A stretch of 64,000 nucleotides of DNA from Ensifer sp. BR816 (lineage in GTDB: Bacteria > Pseudomonadota > Alphaproteobacteria > Rhizobiales > Rhizobiaceae): the NCBI RefSeq assembly GCF_000378985.1, contig NZ_KB905370.1, forward strand, positions 1,097,330 to 1,161,329. The letters run 5' to 3'. Positions 7,393-15,697 of this stretch are shown in pieces. Position 1 is the first letter of the stretch. Each line of letters opens with the position of its first letter. Both the position numbers and the translations under genes were made by a program. The notes under the pieces were generated by a model. It saw nothing but the letters and a program-made list of their open reading frames with translations. It had not been told where the DNA came from and made no database searches.

Positions 7393-8226
7393 TCAGATAC
7401 GACCATTGGCGCTGGCGACCTGATGCAGCGCAATGCCCGCCGCCATGGCGACGTTCAGACTGTCGAGACCGGAGCGCTGGCGAATCCGTGCGGTGCGGAC
7501 CGCCGAAAGGATAGCCTCCGGCAACCCCTCGCCTTCGGTTCCGACCAGCAATGCCGTGCGCGGCGCCGGCGGGATTTCGGCGACGTCGATCTCGCCGCGC
7601 GGCGAAAGTCCCCATATCGCGAAGCCTGCGGCCTGCAGCCGCCCGATCAGTTCGGCAGCCGTGCCCTCCCGCGCGAAAGGCAGCGTCAGCACCGACCCGA
7701 CGGAAACCCGGATCGACTTGCGGTACATCGGGTCGCAGCTCGATGCATCCATCAGCACGGCATCGACGCCGAAGGCGGCGGCATTGCGAAACAGCGATCC
7801 CATGTTGTCGTGGTTCGATATGCCGCAGGCGGCAAGCACAAGGCTATTGGCAGGAAGGGCGGCGAGAAGAGCGTCCCGGCGCGGCATCGTGTCGGATCGC
7901 CCGAGCGCCAGAACGCCGCGATGCATGTTGAAGCCGGCGATCGCGTCGAAGACCCGGGCGTCGGCCACGAAAACCGGCACATCGAAGGGAAACTGCACCA
8001 GCAGCTCCGCGAGACCCGCGAGCCGGTTTTCGAGCAGCAGGATCGCCTCGGCAGCGACGCCGCATCCCGAACGGTGCGCCGCCGCCAGCATGCGCAAGAC
8101 GACGGTACCTTCAGCGATGAAACGGCCCTGCCGGCCGGTGAGATCCCGCTCCTTGATCGACATGAACGCAGCGATGCGCGTGTCCGACGGGTCCTCGATA
8201 CGGATCGGAGACGGGGCCGCGTTCAT
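7393..8226 (-). CDS. TrmH/SpoU family RNA 2'-O-methyltransferase
   Basis: A 277-residue SAM-dependent RNA ribose methyltransferase of the SPOUT superfamily. The three SpoU motifs are visible: NHDNMGSLFRNA, LLVGTEGEGLPE and the knot-forming SLNVAMAAGIALHQ at the C-terminus. The N-terminal region (IAAFMSIKERDLTGRQGRFIA and onwards) is the usual RNA-recognition half. The rRNA or tRNA target cannot be read from sequence. The ATG at 8226 lies 4 nt after the stop of the upstream gene, suggesting translational coupling. Longer in-frame versions upstream overlap that gene and are rejected. Confidence 0.88.
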   Translation of the reverse strand: MNAAPSPIRIEDPSDTRIAAFMSIKERDLTGRQGRFIAEGTVVLRMLAAAHRSGCGVAAEAILLLENRLAGLAELLVQFPFDVPVFVADARVFDAIAGFNMHRGVLALGRSDTMPRRDALLAALPANSLVLAACGISNHDNMGSLFRNAAAFGVDAVLMDASSCDPMYRKSIRVSVGSVLTLPFAREGTAAELIGRLQAAGFAIWGLSPRGEIDVAEIPPAPRTALLVGTEGEGLPEAILSAVRTARIRQRSGLDSLNVAMAAGIALHQVASANGRI

Positions 8227-8230
8227 GGCG

Positions 8231-8614
8231 TCAATTGGTCCTGACGGTGACGTCCGCGACGATGCGCCCGGCCCTGATGTCGAAGACGATCGCGCGCGGT
8301 TCAGCGCCGGGAAGGCTGCCGTAGAAAAGCAGCTGCGAACCTGAAAGCGACACATTGGTCACGGAAAAACCGGCCGGTAGCGCCGCGATCGCACTGAGCG
8401 GCGCATCGCCCGGCACGCTCACCGCCGGCTGGGCCGCCTCCGCACCGGTATCGTTCCGCGTCACCTTGTAGACAATTGCCCCGAGGACGGCCATAAGCAT
8501 GATCAGCATCACGCCGGCCGAAACGAGCTGCAGACGCACCATCTTGCGGCGGACACTCTCCATCGCCGGGTCAAGCGGCTTGTCTTCCTGTTCATCGGGC
8601 TCGATTGCAGTCAT
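8231..8614 (-). CDS. small single-pass membrane protein, function unknown
   Basis: A 127-residue protein. A charged cytoplasmic N-terminus (TAIEPDEQEDKPLD) leads to one membrane helix (LQLVSAGVMLIMLMAVLGAIVYKV, about 29-52). A periplasmic domain follows with beta-type segments such as SLSGSQLLFYGSLPG and AIVFDIRAGRIVADVTV. It is transcribed with the TrmH-type methyltransferase gene and diverges from rluD with a 29-bp gap. It resembles conserved rhizobial proteins of unknown role; none of the visible segments indicates an activity. Confidence 0.75.
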   Translation of the reverse strand: MTAIEPDEQEDKPLDPAMESVRRKMVRLQLVSAGVMLIMLMAVLGAIVYKVTRNDTGAEAAQPAVSVPGDAPLSAIAALPAGFSVTNVSLSGSQLLFYGSLPGAEPRAIVFDIRAGRIVADVTVRTN

Positions 8615-8643
8615 GGCTGGCTTTCTATCGGAATTGAAACGGA

Positions 8644-9663
8644 ATGAACGATCCCTTTAAACAAGCGACCGGCAATAGGAAAGTCCTGAAGGCCGACGAG
8701 AATGCCGCCGGGCGGCTGGATGCCTTCCTGACGGAGGCGCTTTCGGGCGAGTTTTCGCGCAACCGCATCAAGGCGCTGATCGAGCAGGGGGCCGTTTCGA
8801 TCAACGGCCAGACCGTCCTCGAACCGAAGCGAAAGGTCCACCCGGGCGACAGTTTCGAAATCGCCCTGCCCGCGCCCGAGGACCCCGAACCCAAGGGGGA
8901 GGACATCCCGCTGGACGTTCTCCATGAGGACGATGATCTGATCGTCCTGGTGAAACCGGCGGGCCTCGTCGTCCATCCGGGTGCCGGCAACTGGACGGGA
9001 ACGCTCGTCAATGCCCTCATTCACCATTGCGGCGACAGCCTATCCGGCATCGGCGGCGTCAAGCGGCCCGGCATCGTCCATCGGCTGGACAAGGAGACGA
9101 GCGGCGTCATGGTCGTGGCGAAAAACGATGCCGCCCATCGGCATCTCTCCGACCAGTTTGCCGATCACGGCCGCACCGGACCCCTGGAGCGCGCCTACCA
9201 TGCCGTCGTCTGGGGGCGTCCACGGCAATTGAAGGGTACGATCAGTGCCGCGCTCGGTCGCGCCGGCGACCGGACGAAGCGCGCCGTCAAGCGCGCGGAA
9301 AGCGATGACGCGCGCGAGGCGATCACCCATTACGAAGTGGTCGAGCGCTATCATGAGAAGCCGGACGGAACCTGTCTCGCCTCCACCGTCGAGTGCCATC
9401 TGGAGACCGGGAGGACGCACCAGATTCGCGTCCACATGGCCCATATCGGTCATCCGCTGATCGGCGATCCCGACTACGGCGCCGCCTTCCGGACCAAGGC
9501 GAACCTGTTGCCGGAAGCCGCCAGGAGTGTGGTCAACCGTTTCTCCCGGCAGGCGCTGCATGCTTTCATGCTGCAGTTCGAGCATCCTTCCAGTGGCGAC
9601 ACGATGCATTTCGAAGCACCGATGCCCTCGGACATGGAGGAGCTGGTCGCCGCTCTTCGCTGA
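8644..9663 (+). CDS. rluD: RluA-family 23S rRNA pseudouridine synthase
   Basis: A 339-residue enzyme that isomerises uridine in large-subunit rRNA. The N-terminal S4 RNA-binding domain covers about residues 20-75 (GRLDAFLTEAL, SRNRIKALIEQGAVSING). The catalytic domain contains GIVHRLDKETSG with active-site Asp at 149, and later ETGRTHQIRVHMAHIGHPLIGD. Length and S4 domain favour RluD over RluA or RluC. The ATG at 8644 follows GGAATTGAAACGGA. It lies directly upstream of rpoH1 on the same strand, but a 215-bp gap with its own promoter separates them. Confidence 0.88.
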   Translation: MNDPFKQATGNRKVLKADENAAGRLDAFLTEALSGEFSRNRIKALIEQGAVSINGQTVLEPKRKVHPGDSFEIALPAPEDPEPKGEDIPLDVLHEDDDLIVLVKPAGLVVHPGAGNWTGTLVNALIHHCGDSLSGIGGVKRPGIVHRLDKETSGVMVVAKNDAAHRHLSDQFADHGRTGPLERAYHAVVWGRPRQLKGTISAALGRAGDRTKRAVKRAESDDAREAITHYEVVERYHEKPDGTCLASTVECHLETGRTHQIRVHMAHIGHPLIGDPDYGAAFRTKANLLPEAARSVVNRFSRQALHAFMLQFEHPSSGDTMHFEAPMPSDMEELVAALR

Positions 9664-9740
9664 GGGACGTGACAGACCCTTGAAATTGCTGCGAAGAATG
9701 CCGATCTTAGAGGCGCTTCAATACCAACCTTCCTTCCCCC

Positions 9741-9764
9741 CGGTCTCACGACAGCGTGAAACCG
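9741..9764 (+). other. hairpin between rluD and rpoH1
   Basis: CGGTCTCACG-acag-CGTGAAACCG: a 10-bp stem with one mismatch, six bases upstream of the putative rpoH1 -35. No T-run follows, so termination of rluD is doubtful; an operator is equally possible. Confidence 0.5.
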
Positions 9765-9769
9765 GAGTT

Positions 9770-9797
9770 CTTGAATCATGCTTTCGCCGTACTTATC
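9770..9797 (+). promoter_or_regulatory. candidate housekeeping promoter of rpoH1
   Basis: CTTGAA, a 16-bp spacer, then CTTATC, close to the S. meliloti sigma-70 pattern CTTGAC-N17-CTATAT. The start codon is about 80 bases downstream. Confidence 0.4.
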
Positions 9798-9878
9798 TTC
9801 TAGCCTCGTGGGGTCTGGACGAAGACCCACGCCCGGCCTGCCGTCTTGGAGGCCGGAGATGCACAAAGGGGGTGCTTC

Positions 9879-10784
9879 ATGGCCCGCAACACATTGCCGT
9901 CCATTGCCGCAGGAGAGGGCGGGCTCAACCGCTACCTCGACGAAATCCGCAAATTTCCCATGCTCGAGCCGCAGGAAGAGTACATGCTCGCCAAGCGGTA
10001 CCAGGAGCATGACGACCGCAGCGCCGCCCACAAGCTGGTGACGAGCCACCTGCGCCTCGTCGCCAAGATCGCCATGGGCTACCGCGGTTACGGCCTGCCG
10101 ATCGGCGAAGTCGTTTCAGAAGGCAATGTCGGCCTGATGCAGGCAGTCAAGAAATTCGAGCCCGATCGCGGCTTCCGCCTGGCGACCTACGCCATGTGGT
10201 GGATCAAGGCGGCCATCCAGGAATATATCCTGCGTTCGTGGTCGCTGGTGAAAATGGGCACGACCGCCAACCAGAAGCGCCTGTTCTTCAATCTTCGTCG
10301 GCTGAAGGGCCGCATTCAGGCCCTCGACGAAGGCGATCTCAAGCCGGAGCAGGTAAAGGAAATCGCCACCACCCTCAAGGTCAGCGAGGACGAGGTCGTT
10401 TCCATGAACCGCCGCCTGTCGGGCGACGCCTCGCTCAACGCACCGATCAAGGCAAGCGAAGGCGACTCCGGGCAGTGGCAGGATTGGCTTGTCGACGAAC
10501 ACGACAACCAGGAAGAGATCCTGATCGAGCAGGACGAACTCGACAGCCGCCGCGCGCTGCTCGCCAACGCCATGAAGGTGTTGAACGACCGCGAGCGCCG
10601 TATCTTCGAGGCGCGCCGATTGAGCGAAGATCCGGTGACGCTGGAAGACCTCTCGACCGAATTCGATATCAGTCGCGAGCGCGTCCGCCAGATCGAGGTC
10701 CGCGCCTTCGAGAAGGTGCAGGAAGCGGTCCGCAAGGCTGCTCTCGATCGCGCCAACGCGCTGAGGGTTGTCGAAGGCGCCTGA
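9879..10784 (+). CDS. rpoH1: RNA polymerase heat-shock sigma factor RpoH1
   Basis: A 301-residue sigma-32 factor that directs RNA polymerase to heat and envelope stress promoters. Region 1.2/2 contains GLNRYLDEIRKFPML and the -10 recognition segment RGFRLATYAMWWIKAAIQEY (about 98-117). The RpoH box QKRLFFNLR at 132-140 separates it from RpoD. Region 4 ends with FDISRERVRQIEVRAFEKVQ. The ATG at 9879 is preceded by AAAGGGGG. Rhizobia often carry two rpoH genes; the position next to rluD and the sequence suggest the rpoH1 type. Numbering as 1 is from memory of S. meliloti synteny. Confidence 0.93.
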   Translation: MARNTLPSIAAGEGGLNRYLDEIRKFPMLEPQEEYMLAKRYQEHDDRSAAHKLVTSHLRLVAKIAMGYRGYGLPIGEVVSEGNVGLMQAVKKFEPDRGFRLATYAMWWIKAAIQEYILRSWSLVKMGTTANQKRLFFNLRRLKGRIQALDEGDLKPEQVKEIATTLKVSEDEVVSMNRRLSGDASLNAPIKASEGDSGQWQDWLVDEHDNQEEILIEQDELDSRRALLANAMKVLNDRERRIFEARRLSEDPVTLEDLSTEFDISRERVRQIEVRAFEKVQEAVRKAALDRANALRVVEGA

Positions 10785-10818
10785 CCGCTGACCGGCCCCT
10801 CCCCCTTCCGAACAAAAC

Positions 10819-10851
10819 AAGCCCCGGCTGGATGGCGTCCAGCCGGGGCTT
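10819..10851. terminator. strong bidirectional terminator after rpoH1
   Basis: A perfect 14-bp stem (AAGCCCCGGCTGGA with its complement) around a 5-nt loop. It is followed by TTTGTTT on the plus strand and has an A-rich 5' flank, so it serves rpoH1 and the convergent gene at 10871. Confidence 0.9.
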
Positions 10852-10870
10852 TTGTTTCGTCTCGATTTTC

Positions 10871-13174
10871 TTACTGGCCGCTTGCCGCGGCCGCGCTACC
10901 GAGTGAACTCCAGGCCTGCATAGCCTTGGTGAAGGCCTCCGTACCGCTCGCTCCCTTCTCGAGGGTGAGCAGGGCACGCCGTCCGTTGCGATAGGTGATC
11001 GGGATGTCGATCCAGCTGCGGCTGCGCAGCAGCTCGATATTGCTACCGACGGCTTCCGCGAAATCGTTGAGCGCGATCATATGAAAGTCGTCGGTGATCT
11101 TTGCCGGGACGGCGATGAGCGGGTCGCCGCGATCCTGCTCGGTACGCTTCATCGAAACACGCTGGACGCCCTCGATGCTGCCACCCTCGAAGTTCTCGGG
11201 CAGGGAGAAAACGAACTCGATCACGTGGCTCGCCGGCAGTGACGGATCGACATTGCGCTTGATCGTCATCAGTGCCGTGAGCCCACGGTCGGGCACGGTG
11301 ATCTGGGCCTGGATCGCCGGCTCGGGCTTTGCGTCGCCACCCGGCGATTCCTCCTTGAGGGACCAGGCAACCGTGCCCGGAACGGCCGTCGGCGAGGATT
11401 GGCCAAGTCGCTCCTCATAGAGGAACATTTTCTCGCCATCGGCGATGGAAACCTCGGTTTGCGGCGCTCCGCCGTCCTGGGCTGCGGGCTGCGGAGTCTG
11501 GGCGGCGGCCTGCTGACCTCCGGTCGAGGCGCTTTGCGGTTCGCCGGCGTCCGTCTGCGGCGCGACGGACTTGCCCTCCTGTGACACTTCGGTGCCGTTC
11601 ACGCCCGCCGGTCCCTCGTCGCGTTCGGTTCCATCGGCAAGCAAACGCTGCGTAAACTTGCTCGATTTGTCCTCCGGCAACGCCGTTTCATCCTGCGTGC
11701 CGGGCTGTTCGCCCGGCTGCACGGCGGGCTCGCCTTCGCCGGCTGGCGGCGTTTGCGTTTCGGGCCCGGCGGGGATGATTTTGGCGAGCATGGCCGAAAG
11801 CCAGGCATTGCCCGCTTCCCTGTTGACCCAATAGGCAACGCCACCACCGCCAAGCACAAGCAGGATCAACGCGCCAATCACCAGCTTCTTCACGCCAAAT
11901 CGGGACGGCTTGGGGGAGACGCGGTAGGAGGCAGGGCGCGGGGACAAGGCGGCCGGCGCCACATCGCTGCCGTTCTCTTCCTCCTGGGCAACCGCAGCCG
12001 GGCCATTCGCCTTCCGGCCCGCTTCATCGAAGCCGAGCAGATCGTCGATATGATCCCACGCCGTGCCGGCGCGCTCGTCCTCATTCGCAGCGGCTGGAGG
12101 CTTCTCCACGGGCCAGGCCCATTCGGAGACGTCCGGTTCGGCCGGCCTGTCCTTCTTCGCCTCGGTTGGCGCAGCGAAGGGATCGCTGTCGTCGAAGGAC
12201 CAGGCCTGCGCTGTCTCCGCCTCGTTCGCCCGAGGGGCGGGCTCGCCCGTCTCGGCTTCGACGGGGTGCATGCCCAGCCGTTCCGGCACGGTCGCCGCTT
12301 CCTCGCGTGGCGCCTCGGGCGCCGGCGGCTCTTCGCCGGGCCTTGCGGAAGACGGCACGTCCTCCCACTCGGGCAGCGCCCATTCGGAGGGCGCCTGTTT
12401 CGCAGGCTCTGCCTCGACCGGCGGAGCTTCTTCGCTGACCGGCTCTTCCTCGCCCGCAGCTACGACAGGCTCGGGCTCAGCCGCTGGCTCTGCGTGTTCG
12501 ACCTCATCCGCCCGCGGCTCGGGCGGTCCTACCTGTTCAGCGGGCGCCTGCTGCCAGGTTTCGACGTCCTCTGCGGCCGTCTGCTCCTCCGCCGGCGCGC
12601 TCCACTGCGGCTCGGCCGGCGCAGCCTCCGGCTCCTCGCTTACCGCGGACGACTCTTCGTATTGCTCGGCTGACGAGGCCTCGACCGGCTCTGCTTCTCG
12701 GTGATCCGCAGCCTCGTGTTCTGCCGTCGGGGCGACCTCCTCGGCTGCAGTCGGTTCCTCGAAGGCTTCCCGGGCTTCCGGTGCCGCTTCCTCGATGCGT
12801 TCCTCGGCTGCGGTCTGCTCCGCCTCGGCAGCCTCGGCCGAAACAGGCTCCGGTTCCGGCGAGACCGGAAGGGCGGGCTCCTGTTCGGCGGGCGCTTCGA
12901 CTGCGGCTGGCTCGAGTACTTCGGGGGTTTCGGGCGCTTCAGTCTCTTCGATTGCCGGCAAGGCCTCGGCGTGTTCGCTTTCGACCTCGGTTATCGCCGC
13001 TTCCAGCTTGTTGAGCTGCCGGTTGATCATGTCGTCCGATGGCCGCGGGGTCATGTTTTCGAGCTGGCGACGCACAGCACTGCGTGCCTTCTCGTAGACC
13101 CTGCCCCGCATTTCGGGATTGTTTTCCGACAGGCCGTCAACGGTCCTGCGAATAACTGCAACAAAATCCGCCAT
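10871..13174 (-). CDS. large acidic Glu/Ala/Pro-rich single-pass membrane protein
   Basis: A 767-residue protein that I do not recognise as a characterised family. A short helical N-terminus (MADFVAVIRRTVDGLSENNP to about 65) leads into some 330 residues of low-complexity sequence dominated by Glu, Ala and Pro. Repeated short motifs with tryptophan occur there (EWALPEWEDVPS, EWAWPVEKPP). A membrane helix KKLVIGALILLVLGGGGVAY lies near 429-450. A periplasmic part follows: a Gln/Pro linker and then a folded beta-rich domain (about 580-760) with PDRGLTALMTIKRNVDPSLP and SRSWIDIPITYRNGRRAL. The ATG follows GAGAAAG by 6 nt. The layout suggests a cytoplasmic disordered domain tethered to a periplasmic sensor or envelope domain; this is inference. 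Confidence 0.85.
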   Translation of the reverse strand: MADFVAVIRRTVDGLSENNPEMRGRVYEKARSAVRRQLENMTPRPSDDMINRQLNKLEAAITEVESEHAEALPAIEETEAPETPEVLEPAAVEAPAEQEPALPVSPEPEPVSAEAAEAEQTAAEERIEEAAPEAREAFEEPTAAEEVAPTAEHEAADHREAEPVEASSAEQYEESSAVSEEPEAAPAEPQWSAPAEEQTAAEDVETWQQAPAEQVGPPEPRADEVEHAEPAAEPEPVVAAGEEEPVSEEAPPVEAEPAKQAPSEWALPEWEDVPSSARPGEEPPAPEAPREEAATVPERLGMHPVEAETGEPAPRANEAETAQAWSFDDSDPFAAPTEAKKDRPAEPDVSEWAWPVEKPPAAANEDERAGTAWDHIDDLLGFDEAGRKANGPAAVAQEEENGSDVAPAALSPRPASYRVSPKPSRFGVKKLVIGALILLVLGGGGVAYWVNREAGNAWLSAMLAKIIPAGPETQTPPAGEGEPAVQPGEQPGTQDETALPEDKSSKFTQRLLADGTERDEGPAGVNGTEVSQEGKSVAPQTDAGEPQSASTGGQQAAAQTPQPAAQDGGAPQTEVSIADGEKMFLYEERLGQSSPTAVPGTVAWSLKEESPGGDAKPEPAIQAQITVPDRGLTALMTIKRNVDPSLPASHVIEFVFSLPENFEGGSIEGVQRVSMKRTEQDRGDPLIAVPAKITDDFHMIALNDFAEAVGSNIELLRSRSWIDIPITYRNGRRALLTLEKGASGTEAFTKAMQAWSSLGSAAAASGQ

Positions 13175-13236
13175 CAGATGCTTTCTCAAATCCTAGTCAT
13201 GCAGCCGCGGTGCGACGCCGCTTCCTTGAGCCGACA

Positions 13237-14535
13237 CTAGTCCTCAAAGGGATCGGTCACAAGTATTGTGTCGTCGCGTTCCGGGCTCGTCGAAAGAAGC
13301 GCGACCGGCGCACCGATCAGTTCCTCGACCTGGCGAACATACTTGATCGCCTGCGCCGGAAGATCGGCCCAGCTCCGGGCTCCGACCGTCGATTCCTTCC
13401 AGCCTTCGAGCGTAATATAGACTGGCTTTACCGAAGCTTGCTGCGCCTGACTTGCGGGAAGGTGATCGATCTCTTGTCCGTCCAGAGTATAGCCGACGCA
13501 GATCTTCAGCTCATCGAGACCGTCGAGCACGTCGAGCTTGGTGAGCGCGATGCCGGTGATGCCGTTGGCGGCGACCGACTGGCGCACCAGGGCGGCATCG
13601 AACCAGCCGCAACGGCGCTTGCGGCCGGTGACCGTTCCGAATTCGTGGCCGCGCTCGCCGAGGAACTGTCCCACCTCGTCATTGAGTTCCGTCGGAAACG
13701 GCCCTTCGCCGACGCGCGTCGTATAGGCCTTGGTGATCCCGAGAATATAGCCGAGCGCGCCCGGTCCCATGCCCGAACCGGCGGCCGCCTGGCCGGCGAC
13801 GGTGTTCGACGAGGTGACGAAAGGATAGGTGCCGTGATCGATGTCGAGCAGCGTGCCCTGCGCCCCCTCGAACAGGATGCGCGCGCCCTTGCGGCGCTCC
13901 TTGTCGAGCAACAGCCAGACCGTCTCCATGAACGGCAGCACGCGCGCGGCGACGGAGGAGAGTTCGTCCATGATCGCCTGGTGGCTGACCTCCGCCTCGC
14001 CCAAACCGCGGCGGAGCGCGTTGTGATGCGTCAGCAGCCGGTCGACCTTGGCCGGCAGCGTGTCGCGGTCGGCGAGATCCATGACGCGGATGGCGCGGCG
14101 GCCGACTTTGTCCTCATAGGCCGGGCCGATGCCGCGGCGCGTCGTGCCGATCTTGGTGCCGCTGTTCGAGGCGGCGTCCTCGCGGAAACCATCGAGCTCG
14201 CGATGCAGCGACAGGATGAGCGTGGCATTGTCGGCAACGCGCAGGTTGTCTGGCGTGATCCTGACGCCCTGGTTGCCGAGCTTGTCGATTTCCGCGATCA
14301 GCGCATGCGGATCGATGACCACGCCATTGCCGATGACGGCGAGCTTGCCGGGGCGGACGACGCCGGAGGGAAGCAGCGACAGCTTGTAGCTGACGCCGTC
14401 GATCACCAGGGTATGGCCGGCATTGTGGCCACCCTGGAAGCGCACGACGATGTCGGCGCGCTCCGAGAGCCAATCCACGATCTTGCCTTTGCCTTCGTCA
14501 CCCCACTGGGATCCGACCACCACGACGTTCGTCAT
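13237..14535 (-). CDS. purA: adenylosuccinate synthetase PurA
   Basis: A 432-residue GTP-dependent enzyme joining IMP and aspartate, the first committed step to AMP. The N-terminal [11 protein letters not shown] carries catalytic Asp13, and GGHNAGHT carries His41. Further signatures are [38 protein letters not shown] and the C-terminal ITLEGWKES region. Full family length. The ATG is followed by TNVVVVG as in relatives. It lies upstream of the acidic membrane protein gene on the same strand, 62 bases apart, but no functional link is evident. The divergent neighbour is the DMT transporter. Confidence 0.97.
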   Translation of the reverse strand: MTNVVVVGSQWGDEGKGKIVDWLSERADIVVRFQGGHNAGHTLVIDGVSYKLSLLPSGVVRPGKLAVIGNGVVIDPHALIAEIDKLGNQGVRITPDNLRVADNATLILSLHRELDGFREDAASNSGTKIGTTRRGIGPAYEDKVGRRAIRVMDLADRDTLPAKVDRLLTHHNALRRGLGEAEVSHQAIMDELSSVAARVLPFMETVWLLLDKERRKGARILFEGAQGTLLDIDHGTYPFVTSSNTVAGQAAAGSGMGPGALGYILGITKAYTTRVGEGPFPTELNDEVGQFLGERGHEFGTVTGRKRRCGWFDAALVRQSVAANGITGIALTKLDVLDGLDELKICVGYTLDGQEIDHLPASQAQQASVKPVYITLEGWKESTVGARSWADLPAQAIKYVRQVEELIGAPVALLSTSPERDDTILVTDPFED

Positions 14536-14747
14536 AATTCTCTTCCTGTTTCACGCGCGCATCAGGACGTTGCGCTGTTCTCAAACCCGCGCATCTATAC
14601 TGTGTTGTCTTTCGGAAAGCGACCCCGTTATGCCCAGTGGCCGACCCTTTTTGCATGACAAGCGATGGCCTTAGCGCCTATATCTGCAATCTCTCCCGCC
14701 GCTTCGGCAATCCATTCCCGCCACCCTTCAATCCGGATCGCAGCGCC

Positions 14748-15638
14748 GTGAATTCCAAAGCTTATGTCTATCTCGCCATTACCGCGCTCTTCTGGGGCGG
14801 CAATTCGGTTGCCGGCAAGATGGCCGTCGGACACATCAGCCCGATGATGCTGACGACGCTGCGCTGGCTCGTCGCGGTCTCGGTCATTCTTGCTCTGATG
14901 ACACCGCAGATCCGCCGCGACTGGGACAAGATCCGCAGCCACTGGCTGCAATTGCTCGCCTATGGCGCCGTCGGCTTTACGATGTTCAACGCCTTTCTCT
15001 ATTCGGCGGTGAAATATACCAGCGCCATCAATGCGGTGATCCTGCAGGCCGGCATTCCGATGCTGATCTTCCTCTTCAACTTCGTCTTCTTCCGGACGAA
15101 GGTTTCAATCGCGCAGATCGTCGGCTTCACGGTAACGCTGATCGGCGTGCTCACGACAGCCGCCCATGGCGACTTCACGAGCCTGATGCGGCTGCAGTTC
15201 AATTTTGGCGACGGGCTGATGATCCTCGCCTGCATCGTCTACGCCGTCTATACGGTCACGCTGCGCTGGAAACCGGCGATGCACTGGCAGAGCTTCATCG
15301 CCGCGCCCGCCTTCGGCGCGCTCATCAGTTCCATCCCGCTGCTCGTCTGGGAAGGTCAAAGCGGCAGCGCCATCGTGCCGGACGCGACCGGCTGGGCCAT
15401 CGTTCTCTATGCCGCGATCTTTCCGTCGCTGATGTCTCAGGTTCTCTATGTCCGCGGCGTCGAAATGATCGGCGCCAATCGCGCCGGCCTGTTCATCAAC
15501 GCCATCCCGGTCTATGGAACGCTGCTCTCCGTCCTGCTCGTCGGCGAAACGTTCCACGCCTATCATCTGGTGGCATTGCTGCTCGTCCTCGGCGGCATCG
15601 CGATCGCCGAGCACGGCCGGCCGAAGCCGCCGAAGTGA
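14748..15638 (+). CDS. EamA/DMT-family transporter
   Basis: An inner-membrane exporter of about 296 residues with ten predicted hydrophobic helices in two EamA repeats. The first repeat contains AITALFWGGNSVAGKMAV; the second contains GAVGFTMFNAFLYSAVKYTSA and later INAIPVYGTLLSVLLVGE. The substrate is unknown; relatives export amino acids or metabolites. The start is uncertain. The GTG at 14748 gives MNSKAYVYLAITALF, the usual DMT beginning, but ATGs at 14637 and 14655 would add 31-37 non-conserved residues. It is convergent with serA across a perfect terminator. Confidence 0.85.
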   Translation: MNSKAYVYLAITALFWGGNSVAGKMAVGHISPMMLTTLRWLVAVSVILALMTPQIRRDWDKIRSHWLQLLAYGAVGFTMFNAFLYSAVKYTSAINAVILQAGIPMLIFLFNFVFFRTKVSIAQIVGFTVTLIGVLTTAAHGDFTSLMRLQFNFGDGLMILACIVYAVYTVTLRWKPAMHWQSFIAAPAFGALISSIPLLVWEGQSGSAIVPDATGWAIVLYAAIFPSLMSQVLYVRGVEMIGANRAGLFINAIPVYGTLLSVLLVGETFHAYHLVALLLVLGGIAIAEHGRPKPPK

Positions 15639-15645
15639 CAAACGA

Positions 15646-15673
15646 AAACGCGCCGGGGTGATCCGGCGCGTTT
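15646..15673. terminator. bidirectional terminator between DMT gene and serA
   Basis: A perfect 11-bp stem AAACGCGCCGG/CCGGCGCGTTT with a 6-nt loop, with T-rich and A-rich flanks. It sits between convergent genes. Confidence 0.85.
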
Positions 15674-15697
15674 CGATTTGGCCATTTGCATGCGCAG

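Noticed and set aside
12063..12704. Ser/Ala/Gly-rich plus-strand frame over the acidic protein gene
   Set aside because: The complement of Glu/Ala/Pro-rich codons produces Ser/Ala/Gly runs; there is no independent support.
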